This document shows positions 21,114-28,654 of a stretch of 64,000 bases of DNA, piece after piece. The translations under genes were made by a program, and so were the position numbers. The DNA comes from Gammaproteobacteria bacterium (GTDB taxonomy: Bacteria > Pseudomonadota > Gammaproteobacteria > Ga0077536). The notes beneath the pieces are model-generated. The model saw only the letters and a program-made list of their open reading frames with translations, did not search any database and was not told the origin of the DNA. Location of the stretch: positions 115,743 through 179,742 of the forward strand of contig JACQWY010000035.1 in NCBI GenBank assembly GCA_016209015.1, read 5' to 3'. The first letter of the stretch is position 1; each line of letters starts with the position of its first letter.

Positions 21114-22573
21114 GGCTGTCCTTCGCCTTCGCGCGGCGCCACGGCGTGCTCGTCGAGCGCGTCGACGAGCGCGGCGCAGAGGTCCTGACACTGCCCGACA
21201 CGCGCGCGGAGGTGCTGCTCGAAGTGCGGCGCGCGCTCGGCTGTCCGCTGACGGTGAGGGATGTCGCCCCCGATGAGTTCAATCTCCGTCTGCAGGCCGC
21301 CTACGAAGCGGCGAGCGGCCAGACCGAGCAGACCATGGCCGATCTCGGCAACGAGATCGATCTCGATCAGCTCGCCCAGGAGCTGAACGAGCCGACGGAT
21401 CTCCTCGAGAGCGCGGACGACGCGCCGATCATCCGCCTCCTCAACGCCCTGCTCGCCGAAGCGATCCGCGAGAACGCCTCCGACATCCACATCGAGCCCT
21501 TCGAGGGCCGGCTCGCGATCCGCCTGCGCGTCGATGGCGTGCTGCGCGAAGTGATGCAGCCGCCGGCCGGCATCGCGCCGCTCGTCGTCTCGCGCGTGAA
21601 GGTCATGGCGAAGCTCGACATCGCGGAGCGGCGTCTGCCGCAGGACGGGCGCATCTCGTTGCGCGTCGCGAACCGGCCGGTCGACGTCCGCGTCTCGACG
21701 ATACCGGCCGGTCACGGCGAACGCGTCGTGCTGCGTCTCCTCGACAAGCAGGCCGGACGTCTCGAGCTCGCGCAGATCGGAATGGACGGCGGTACGACGG
21801 CACTCCTCGACGACATCATCCACAAACCGCACGGCATCTTCCTCGTCACGGGACCGACGGGCTCCGGCAAGACGACGACGCTCTACGCCGCGCTCTCGCG
21901 CATCAACGATCGCACGCGCAACATCATGACGGTCGAGGATCCGATCGAGTACTTCATCGACGGCATCGCGCAGACGCAGGTGAACCAGAAAGTCGAGATG
22001 AGCTTCGCGCGCGGCCTGCGCGCGATCCTGCGTCAGGACCCGGATGTCGTGATGGTCGGCGAGATCCGCGATCTCGAGACCGCGCAGATCGCGATTCAGG
22101 CGAGCCTCACCGGCCACATGGTGTTCTCGACGCTGCATACGAACACGGCGATCGGTGCGGTGACCCGCCTGCGCGACATGGGGACCGAGCCCTTCCTGCT
22201 CGCTTCGAGCCTCGTCGGCGTGCTCGCCCAGCGCCTCGTGCGCACGCTCTGCCCGCTGTGCCGCGGCACCGCGCCGCTCGACGAGACGACGGCGCGGCGC
22301 CTCGGACTCAGTAAGCGCCCGGGCACGCCGATCGCGAGCGCGAAAGGCTGCTCCGGCTGCAAGCACAGCGGCTATCGCGGCCGCACCGCGATCTACGAGC
22401 TGATCACGTTCGACGGCGCGATGCGCCAGCTCATCCACGACGAGGCGAGCGAGCAGGCCCTCGAGAACCTCGCGCGCGAGCGCTCGGCGAGCATCATGGC
22501 GAACGGCCTGCAGAAGATCCTCGCCGGCGAGACGACGCCCGAGGAATTGCTGCGCGTGATGCAGTCCGTCTGA
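21110..22573 (+). CDS. gspE: Type II secretion ATPase GspE
   Basis: A 487-residue cytoplasmic ATPase that powers pseudopilus assembly. It has an N-terminal GspL-binding region; ASDIHIEPFEGRLAIRLRVDGVL; Walker A GPTGSGKTTT (from residue 248); Asp box VEDPIEYF; Walker B VMVGEIRDLETA; His box STLHTNTA; and a tetracysteine zinc motif (CPLC, then about 30 residues later CSGC) that marks T2SS/T4P assembly ATPases. The ATG overlaps the gspD stop (ATGA), showing translational coupling. gspF follows directly. Confidence 0.96.
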   Translation: MRLSFAFARRHGVLVERVDERGAEVLTLPDTRAEVLLEVRRALGCPLTVRDVAPDEFNLRLQAAYEAASGQTEQTMADLGNEIDLDQLAQELNEPTDLLESADDAPIIRLLNALLAEAIRENASDIHIEPFEGRLAIRLRVDGVLREVMQPPAGIAPLVVSRVKVMAKLDIAERRLPQDGRISLRVANRPVDVRVSTIPAGHGERVVLRLLDKQAGRLELAQIGMDGGTTALLDDIIHKPHGIFLVTGPTGSGKTTTLYAALSRINDRTRNIMTVEDPIEYFIDGIAQTQVNQKVEMSFARGLRAILRQDPDVVMVGEIRDLETAQIAIQASLTGHMVFSTLHTNTAIGAVTRLRDMGTEPFLLASSLVGVLAQRLVRTLCPLCRGTAPLDETTARRLGLSKRPGTPIASAKGCSGCKHSGYRGRTAIYELITFDGAMRQLIHDEASEQALENLARERSASIMANGLQKILAGETTPEELLRVMQSV

Positions 22574-22583
22574 GGCCGCCGCC

Positions 22584-23801
22584 CTGGCCGCGTTCGAGTA
22601 CACCGCGCTCACCACCGACGGCGCCCGCCGTCGCGGCATCGTCGAAGCCGACTCCGAGCGTCACGCGCGCCGGCAACTGCGCGAGCAGAATCTCGTTCCG
22701 CTCACCGTCGAGGCGAGCCGCCGCCGGGACGACGAGGGCGGCGGCCGGCCCGCGCCGTTCACGCGCACCCGGCTCTCCGGCGAACAGCTCGCACTCCTGA
22801 CCCGCCTGCTCGGTACGCTGCTCGCATCCGGTCTGCCGCTCGACGACACGCTGTCCGCGCTCGCCCGCCAGAGCGACAGCCGCGCCTCGCAGCGCATCGT
22901 GCTCGGCATCCGCTCGCGCATCCTCGAAGGCCGGCCGCTCGCCGACGGCATGGCCTTGTTCCCGCAGGTTTTCCCCGAGGTGTACCGCGCGACGGTCGGT
23001 GCCGGTGAGCAAACGCGCCACCTGCCGCTCGTGTTGAAGCGCCTCGCGGATTTCGTGGAGGCGCGCGATCGCATCGCGAAGCGCGTGCGCCTCGCGATGG
23101 TCTACCCCGCGGTGCTGAGCGTCGTCGCCCTCGCCGCACTCGGCTTCCTCATCACCTACGTCGTGCCCGAGGTCGTGAAGGTCTTCGACAACGTCCAGCA
23201 CGAGCTGCCGCTGCTGACGCGCTGGCTGATCGCGACGAGCGGCTTCGCGCGCCACTACGGGCTCGTCGTCGTCGCCGCCGTACTCCTCGCGATCCTCGGC
23301 GTGCGCGCCTGGTTGAAGCGTCCGGGACCGCGCCATGCACTGCATGCCCTGCTCGCGCGGCTGCCGCTCGTCGGCCGCCTGCTCGTCGAGAACGACATGG
23401 CGCGCTTCTCGCGCATGCTCGCGATCATGCTCGGCAGCAGTGTCGACATGCTCGACGCGCTGCACATCGCCTCGAAGTCCGTAGGCCTCCTGCCGCTCCG
23501 CGCCCATGTCGAGGCGACCGTCGAGAGCGTGCGCGAGGGCGCGGCGCTGAGCCGTGCGCTCGGGGCCTCGCCGCTCACGCCGCCGCTCCTCGTCCATCTC
23601 TGTGCGAGCGGTGAGGCGGGCGGGAATCTCATCGAGATGCTCGACACCGCCGCGGAAGCGTTCGAGTACAAGGTGCAGAACTCGCTCGCGCTCGCGCTGA
23701 GCCTGCTCGAGCCGCTGCTGATCCTGCTGATGGGCGCGATGGTACTCGCCATCGTGATCGCAATCCTGTTGCCGATCTTCGAGATGAACCGGCTGGTGTG
23801 A
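22584..23801 (+). CDS. gspF: Type II secretion inner-membrane protein GspF (CTG start)
   Basis: A 405-residue polytopic platform protein of the T2SS, of typical family length when begun at the CTG at 22584. From there the N-terminus reads (M)AAFEYTALTTDG, which matches the conserved GspF opening. A TGAGG sequence eight bases upstream serves as ribosome site. No ATG, GTG or TTG lies between the in-frame stop at 22557 and this CTG, and the next ATG (22899) would remove about 105 conserved residues. Two GspF repeats are seen, each with cytoplasmic helices, plus membrane spans near residues 170-195, 220-240 and 370-395. Confidence 0.88.
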   Translation: MAAFEYTALTTDGARRRGIVEADSERHARRQLREQNLVPLTVEASRRRDDEGGGRPAPFTRTRLSGEQLALLTRLLGTLLASGLPLDDTLSALARQSDSRASQRIVLGIRSRILEGRPLADGMALFPQVFPEVYRATVGAGEQTRHLPLVLKRLADFVEARDRIAKRVRLAMVYPAVLSVVALAALGFLITYVVPEVVKVFDNVQHELPLLTRWLIATSGFARHYGLVVVAAVLLAILGVRAWLKRPGPRHALHALLARLPLVGRLLVENDMARFSRMLAIMLGSSVDMLDALHIASKSVGLLPLRAHVEATVESVREGAALSRALGASPLTPPLLVHLCASGEAGGNLIEMLDTAAEAFEYKVQNSLALALSLLEPLLILLMGAMVLAIVIAILLPIFEMNRLV

Positions 23802-23816
23802 ACGCCGGCCGCCCGT

Positions 23817-24308
23817 TCAACCGCGGCCGACGGAGAGATTCGCGCTGACGATGCCGGGCGCACCGCTGCGCTCGACGTTGATGCGCACGACCTCGAGCCC
23901 GTACTGCGCGTGCAGCACGATGACGAACTCGAGCAGCTTGTCGAACACGACGCCCTCGAACGCGAGCTGGGCCTCGCGCTCGTTCGCGGGCACGAGACGG
24001 CGCAGCGCGGTCTTCAGACCATGCGCGGCGATCGCCTCGTTCAAGGCGACGATGAGCGGCGTCGACAGTCCGGGGGCAGCGCCCGGCGCGGCGGCACGCA
24101 GCGCAGCCGCTTCTTCCGCCCAGCGCCCGAGCTCCGCGGCCTGCATGCGCTCGGCGGCGTATTGACGCGCGAGCAACTGACGGCGCTCGCCGAGCGGCTC
24201 CATCACGAGCACGTAGAGCAGCGCCAGCATCACGGCCGCACCACCGCAGGCGACGAGCACGCGCTCGCGTCCGCTCAGCCCCTGCCACCAGTCCTGCAAC
24301 GCGTTCAT
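23817..24308 (-). CDS. gspM: Type II secretion protein GspM
   Basis: A 163-residue single-span inner-membrane protein. The short cytoplasmic N-terminus contains WWQGLSGRERVLVACG, the family mark, followed by a membrane helix (about residues 18-37), a coiled-coil-like segment and a ferredoxin-like periplasmic domain (about 80-163). It stabilises GspL and the assembly platform. It is the last gene of the minus-strand gspGHIJKLM operon, one base after the gspL stop. Its 3' end faces gspF with 15 bp between stops. Confidence 0.88.
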   Translation of the reverse strand: MNALQDWWQGLSGRERVLVACGGAAVMLALLYVLVMEPLGERRQLLARQYAAERMQAAELGRWAEEAAALRAAAPGAAPGLSTPLIVALNEAIAAHGLKTALRRLVPANEREAQLAFEGVVFDKLLEFVIVLHAQYGLEVVRINVERSGAPGIVSANLSVGRG

Positions 24309-24309
24309 C

Positions 24310-25527
24310 TCAACTCCCGGTCGCGCGCAGCCGCAGCGTGCCCGTCACGCCGTGCTCGCCGCTCTCCGCCGAGACGACTTCGGCGCTCACGGCGGCGCCG
24401 AGCGCCTGCCGGTATTGCTCGAGCACCGCGACGTCCGGCGTGTCGAGGCGCAAGGTGAGATAACCATCGGAAAACGTGAAGCCGCGCAGGTTCACGCCCT
24501 GTGCGCGCTGCGCACCGAGGGCGTTGCCGCTCGCGGCGAGCAAATCGAGGAACGAAGCCGCGGGCTTGTGCTGATCGCGCAGTCGCGCGAGCTCCTGCTC
24601 GGCCTGGGTGCGCAGTGCGCCCTCGACGAGGCGCTGCACGGCGGGGAATGCACGGTGGAACGTCGCCGTCTCCGCGGCCTTCAGACTGCCGAGCCGCTGC
24701 TTCAGGCTCGCGACCTCGTAGCCCGTGAGCGCGAGATGGAGCACGAGCGCGAGGCCCGCGATCAGCGCCGCGGCCGTGTAGAGCCGGCGGCTGCGCGGTT
24801 GCTGCTCGCGCCGGCGGAGCGCATCGGGCAGGAGGTCGAGCACGGCACGATCGGGCAGGTGCAGCGCGAACAGCGCCAGGCCGCCGGCCTCGGCGCTCTG
24901 CGTCTCCGTCGCGATACCGCCGCAGGCCGCGCGCACTTCGGCGGGGACGTCCTCGCCGCGCGCGGCGAAGAAGACGATACCCGGGGGCGAGGCGTCCGCG
25001 ATGCGGCGGGCGAGGATCCGGGCCGCCGTCGGCGCTTCGACGGCATAGCCGGCCGCCGGACCCTCGCGGACGAGCACGCACCCGCGCTCGAACGCGACCG
25101 TCCAGCGCGGCGCGCAGTCCGGCAGCGCGAGCATCGCCGCGACCGCGGCCTCGCAGGCCACCCCTGCCGCGACGAGCGGCTCGACGATCCCATGCAGCAG
25201 ATCCCGGGCCACGACCGCGACCGGACGCACGCCCCCGGCGTCGGCCGCACCGATGGCGAAGTGGAGCTGTTCGACGTCGTCCGCGAGCTCGTCCTCGATC
25301 GCATAGGGTACGGCCTGCGCGACGACGCGCGCCGCACGCCCCGGCACGCGCGCGCCCGTCAGCCGCACGGCACTGCCGTCGAGCACCACCACCGCCGGTG
25401 CGCCGCCGAGTGCGGCCGCGCAGTCCGCGGCGCTGCCGGTCGCGGGTGCTCCCAGCGTGCCCGCACGGAGCCATTCGTACTGCAGCGGCTCGCGGGAGAA
25501 ACAGCGGACGACGTGACGTTCACTCAT
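24310..25527 (-). CDS. gspL: Type II secretion protein GspL
   Basis: A 405-residue bitopic inner-membrane protein that recruits the GspE ATPase. It has an N-terminal actin-like cytoplasmic domain (about 1-240, with VVLDGSAVRLTGARVPGRA and VPYAIEDELADDVEQLHFA, the GspL signature), a membrane span (about 260-280, LYTAAALIAGLALVLHLAL), a coiled coil and a periplasmic ferredoxin-like domain (about 330-405). It overlaps gspK by eight bases at its start and precedes gspM by one base, so translation is coupled. Confidence 0.9.
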   Translation of the reverse strand: MSERHVVRCFSREPLQYEWLRAGTLGAPATGSAADCAAALGGAPAVVVLDGSAVRLTGARVPGRAARVVAQAVPYAIEDELADDVEQLHFAIGAADAGGVRPVAVVARDLLHGIVEPLVAAGVACEAAVAAMLALPDCAPRWTVAFERGCVLVREGPAAGYAVEAPTAARILARRIADASPPGIVFFAARGEDVPAEVRAACGGIATETQSAEAGGLALFALHLPDRAVLDLLPDALRRREQQPRSRRLYTAAALIAGLALVLHLALTGYEVASLKQRLGSLKAAETATFHRAFPAVQRLVEGALRTQAEQELARLRDQHKPAASFLDLLAASGNALGAQRAQGVNLRGFTFSDGYLTLRLDTPDVAVLEQYRQALGAAVSAEVVSAESGEHGVTGTLRLRATGS

Positions 25528-26644
25528 CGAAATAGCCCTTGCTGCGGCGGACCGCGGTCGCGCGACCGCCGAGCCGTGCGAGCAGCGAGCGGGTGTGATA
25601 ACGCGTCGTCGGCCCCACGGTCACCGTGCCGAGCTCGAAATAATCCGTGGCGACGCTCAGATCCGCGGCCGGGATCTCGCGGCCGAGCAGCAGCGGATGA
25701 TGCTGGAATTCCTCGATGCTCACGAACGGCGCGGTCTTGCGCGCTTCGACGAGGAGGTTCGCGGTGGCGCGATCGATACCGTTCCCGAGCGACATCAGCA
25801 CTTCCGGCGGCGCGGTGTTGACGTTGATCGGCGTCGCCTTCGGCAACGCGACGACGAACGGGGCGAGCCTGGCGTAGATCTCCGGGGTCACGCCGCGCAC
25901 GAGCAGCAACTCCTCAGGACTGACGAAGGGGCGGTTCGCGGCGCGGTAGGCCGGCGACTGGTTCAGATAGTAGTCGTCTTCCGCGCCGTTGGGGAAGCGC
26001 GAGTCCGTGTCGGCGTCCACCCAGTCGAGGATCGCCTGCACGATACCGCTGTCGATCTCGAGCGCTGCGCAGAGCTGGCGCAGCCGGAGCTCCGCGAGCT
26101 GCGGCCCGTTCATCGTGTCGAGCGGTCCGGCGCCCGCGGCGGCACCGGGCGTCGCGGGCGTCGGCGTCGCGCCGCCCGCCGGCGTCTGCAGCGCAGCGTC
26201 GAGCCCGCCGGTTTCCGACGCCGGCCCGGATTCTGCCGCCGTGCCCGGCGGCACGCCGTCCTGCGCCGGATTGCCGCCCGTACCCGGCGGCGCGCCGCCG
26301 GCATGCGGATCGCCCGCGAGATTCGTGAGATTGAAACGCGCCTCGGCGTCGACGAGCCGCGCGGTGCTGTGCTGATCCTCGCGATCGGCCGCGAGCTCCG
26401 TCGTCGCCCAGGCCTGTTCGAGCCCGTCATAGGCGCGCGCGTCGTCGTGATGGCGCAGCAGATCGCCCGCGGCGATCTCGAGATCGCGCGCCCCGTGAGT
26501 CGCGCGATCGGCGGCCAGCACGTTCGAGAGGCGGCGGATCGCGAGCTCCTGTTCGAGCGCGAGCGCGACCGCCGCCGCGCTGACGATCGTCGCGACCAGC
26601 AGCGCCGCGACGAGCGCGAATCCGCGTTCGTGACGCCCGCTCAC
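25520..26644 (-). CDS. gspK: Type II secretion minor pseudopilin GspK
   Basis: A 374-residue minor pseudopilin that caps the pseudopilus tip with GspI and GspJ. The prepilin leader is MSGRHERG followed by [13 protein letters not shown]; Glu at +5 is absent, as is usual for GspK. The globular domain keeps the SAM-like helices (LPKATPINVNTAPPEVL). A Gly/Pro/Ala/Thr-rich low-complexity insertion of about 65 residues interrupts it (roughly residues 110-175, within NLTNLAGDPHAGG to MNGPQLAEL) and is unusual for the family. It overlaps gspJ by four bases and gspL by eight. Confidence 0.9.
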   Translation of the reverse strand: MSGRHERGFALVAALLVATIVSAAAVALALEQELAIRRLSNVLAADRATHGARDLEIAAGDLLRHHDDARAYDGLEQAWATTELAADREDQHSTARLVDAEARFNLTNLAGDPHAGGAPPGTGGNPAQDGVPPGTAAESGPASETGGLDAALQTPAGGATPTPATPGAAAGAGPLDTMNGPQLAELRLRQLCAALEIDSGIVQAILDWVDADTDSRFPNGAEDDYYLNQSPAYRAANRPFVSPEELLLVRGVTPEIYARLAPFVVALPKATPINVNTAPPEVLMSLGNGIDRATANLLVEARKTAPFVSIEEFQHHPLLLGREIPAADLSVATDYFELGTVTVGPTTRYHTRSLLARLGGRATAVRRSKGYFDE

Positions 26645-27252
26645 GTCCCCGCCCCCGCGGGCACCAGGAACAGCCGTTCGATCTCGCGCCCCTCGTGGAA
26701 GCGCAGGCGCACGCCGATCGCCTTCGGCAGTTGCGCGGAATCCGCGCTATCGCCGGCCGCCGGCCAGAACGGACGCCAGTCGCCGGCGTAGAAGCGCACG
26801 CTCGCCGCGTCGACGCCTTCGACGAGCACTTCGTCCTCGGGCTTCGCATCTTGCGGCCGATCGAGCATCGGCCAGACCCGCCTCACGAGCATGCCGCGCG
26901 CGAGGCGGTATTCGACGCGCCGCAGATCGGCCCGTCCGCTCTGCGGCCGCGGATTCGCGCCACGGCGCGTGAGCTGCAGCAGCGCGGGCGCGCCCTCGCC
27001 GCCGCGGAACGCAGGCTCGGCGCCGCCGAGTTGATCGCGGATCGGCCGCGGCAGCGCGGATTCGACGTCCTGCTGCAGGAACACGAATGCGGTCTCGAGC
27101 GCCGCGAGCCGCGCGCTCTGACTCGCCGCGACGCTGCGCCCCGTGAGGAAATTGCGCAGCCCGCCGTACGCGAGGACGGACATCACGGCGAAGATGGCGA
27201 TCACGACCAGCAGCTCGAGCAGCGTGAAGCCGCAGACCGCGCGGCGTCTCAT
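26641..27252 (-). CDS. gspJ: Type II secretion minor pseudopilin GspJ
   Basis: A 203-residue pseudopilin with an eight-residue leader ending in Gly before FTLLELLVVIAIFAVMSV, with Glu at +5 for the prepilin peptidase. The following region (SARLAALETAFVFLQQDVE) is the conserved helix of GspJ, and the C-terminal beta domain includes VRFYAGDWRPFWP. It forms part of the tip complex with GspI and GspK. Four-base overlaps with gspI and gspK show tight coupling. Confidence 0.9.
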   Translation of the reverse strand: MRRRAVCGFTLLELLVVIAIFAVMSVLAYGGLRNFLTGRSVAASQSARLAALETAFVFLQQDVESALPRPIRDQLGGAEPAFRGGEGAPALLQLTRRGANPRPQSGRADLRRVEYRLARGMLVRRVWPMLDRPQDAKPEDEVLVEGVDAASVRFYAGDWRPFWPAAGDSADSAQLPKAIGVRLRFHEGREIERLFLVPAGAGT

Positions 27253-27641
27253 GGCCGCGCCGGCATGGGGAGCTCGAGGCTCACGAGCGCGCGCTGCGGT
27301 TGCGCCTGCGCCGCGACCTCGACGCGGAGCGCGCCGGGAGTGCCGGTCGCGCCGGGGGTATAGCGGGAAGCGACGACGAAGGCCGTCCCGTACTGCGTGA
27401 CCGTCGTGCGCCGCGTGACGGGCTCGCCGGGCGCGTTCTCGTCGTTCGTCGCGGACGCCGCGCGCAACTGCTCTTCGACCGCGGCGTTCTCCGCGGTCCA
27501 GTGCGCGAGGAGGCGCTGCTCGAGAGCGCCGAGCGTCCGCGCCGTGCGCTGCACGCTGCCGACACCGAGCGTGAGCGCGGTCGCGAGGATCACGAGCGCG
27601 ATCAACACCTCGATCAGCGTGAAACCCTGCGCGCGCTTCAT
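27249..27641 (-). CDS. gspI: Type II secretion minor pseudopilin GspI
   Basis: A 130-residue pseudopilin that nucleates the tip complex. Leader MKRAQG is cut before FTLIEVLIALVILATALT (Glu at +5). The stretch LLAHWTAENAAVEEQLRA is the conserved GspI segment after the N-terminal helix. It overlaps gspH and gspJ by four bases each. Confidence 0.9.
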   Translation of the reverse strand: MKRAQGFTLIEVLIALVILATALTLGVGSVQRTARTLGALEQRLLAHWTAENAAVEEQLRAASATNDENAPGEPVTRRTTVTQYGTAFVVASRYTPGATGTPGALRVEVAAQAQPQRALVSLELPMPARP

Positions 27642-28153
27642 CGCACGAGCTCCACGCGATAACGTCGCGACTCGGGCCTGAGGCGGGCGGCGTGGCCGCC
27701 CGCCTCGTCGACGACGGCGAGCGGCGTGAGCTCGGCGAGACCGTCCGGCATGAACACGGCGACGGGCGCGCGGTTCTGCGCGGCGAGTCCCGTCAGCTCG
27801 AAGCGCATGCCCGGCGGCAGGCTGCGCAGGCGGAACAGCGCGTCGCCTCGGCGCTGCTGCCAGGACCCGGCGCGGTATTCGACGAGTGCGTAGTGATCGC
27901 GTGTCGCGGCGAGGCCGAGCGGGCGCCCGGTCAGCACGGCTTCCTGCAGACCCATCTCGCCGAGCGCGCGCACGAGATCCGCACCGGTCGCGAGCTGGCG
28001 CGAACGGCCGCCGTCGCCGAACGCGAGCATGGCGAAGCTCGCGAGGATGCCGATGAGGACGAGGACGACGAGGAGCTCGAGCAGCGTGAAGCCGCGCGCG
28101 CGGAGCCGCGCGTCGGCGCGGAACGGAGGGACTCCTGCTATTGGATGTTCCAA
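27638..28153 (-). CDS. gspH: Type II secretion pseudopilin GspH (start uncertain)
   Basis: A pseudopilin with prepilin site RARG before FTLLELLVVLVLIGILASFAML and a C-terminal GspH beta domain (LRSLPPGMRFELTG). No ATG or GTG lies close to the leader. The nearest usable codon is a TTG 16 bases inside the end of gspG, giving a 171-residue protein with a leader of about 21 residues; this start is proposed here. An AGGAG stands a few bases before the leader but is followed by no standard start codon. The frame stays open well into gspG. Minor pseudopilin of the pseudopilus shaft-tip junction. Confidence 0.78.
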   Translation of the reverse strand: MEHPIAGVPPFRADARLRARGFTLLELLVVLVLIGILASFAMLAFGDGGRSRQLATGADLVRALGEMGLQEAVLTGRPLGLAATRDHYALVEYRAGSWQQRRGDALFRLRSLPPGMRFELTGLAAQNRAPVAVFMPDGLAELTPLAVVDEAGGHAARLRPESRRYRVELVR

Positions 28154-28566
28154 TTGCCGAGGTCTTGATTGACGTCCTCGCCGCCGGGCGTGCCGTCGGC
28201 GCCGAGGGTCCACAGATCGTATTCGCCGTGCTGCCCCGGCCGCAGGTACTGGTAAGGATTGCCCCAGGGATCGACCGGCAGCTTCGCGAGGTAGCCGCCG
28301 TCGCGCCATTTCGCGCCGTTCGGCAGTTGTACCGGCCGCTTCACGAGCGCGTCGAGCCCCTGGTCGGTGGTCGGGTAGGCGAAGTTGTCGAGCTTGTAGA
28401 GATCGAGCGCGGCGCCGACGGCGCGCATGTCCTGCTGCGCCTTCACGACACGCGCCTCGTCGGGGCGGCTCATGATGCGCGGGACGACGATGGCCGCGAG
28501 GATGCCGAGGATCACGACCACCACCATCACTTCGATCAGCGTGAAACCGCTTTGCGTACGCCGCAT
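28138..28566 (-). CDS. gspG: Type II secretion major pseudopilin GspG
   Basis: A 142-residue major pseudopilin that polymerises into the T2SS piston. Leader MRRTQSG is cut before FTLIEVMVVVVILGILAAIVVP (Glu at +5). Conserved GspG features follow: KAQQDMRAVGAALDLYKLDN, YPTTDQGLDALV, DPWGNPYQY and the C-terminal calcium-site region around GADGTPGGEDVNQD. GGAAGAGG lies upstream of the ATG. It is first in the minus-strand operon and has its own promoter-like element in the 88-bp gap after glgB. Confidence 0.96.
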   Translation of the reverse strand: MRRTQSGFTLIEVMVVVVILGILAAIVVPRIMSRPDEARVVKAQQDMRAVGAALDLYKLDNFAYPTTDQGLDALVKRPVQLPNGAKWRDGGYLAKLPVDPWGNPYQYLRPGQHGEYDLWTLGADGTPGGEDVNQDLGNWNIQ

Positions 28567-28618
28567 GGGATACCTCTTCCTGGACGGGACCGCGAGTCTG
28601 ACGCCGGCGGACGTCCGT

Positions 28619-28627
28619 ATTATGACA
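28619..28627 (-). promoter_or_regulatory. Extended -10 promoter element of gspG
   Basis: Read on the minus strand, TGT precedes CATAAT (5 of 6), an extended -10, in the gap between glgB and gspG. It would start RNA about 45 nt before the gspG ATG and allow gspG-M to be expressed independently of glgB. No good -35 is seen. Confidence 0.45.
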
Positions 28628-28654
28628 GAGCGCCCGCCGCGTGCAGCGGCCGGC

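Noticed and set aside
23802..23850. Terminator between gspF and gspM
   Set aside because: Only short imperfect GC pairing and no T tract on either strand.
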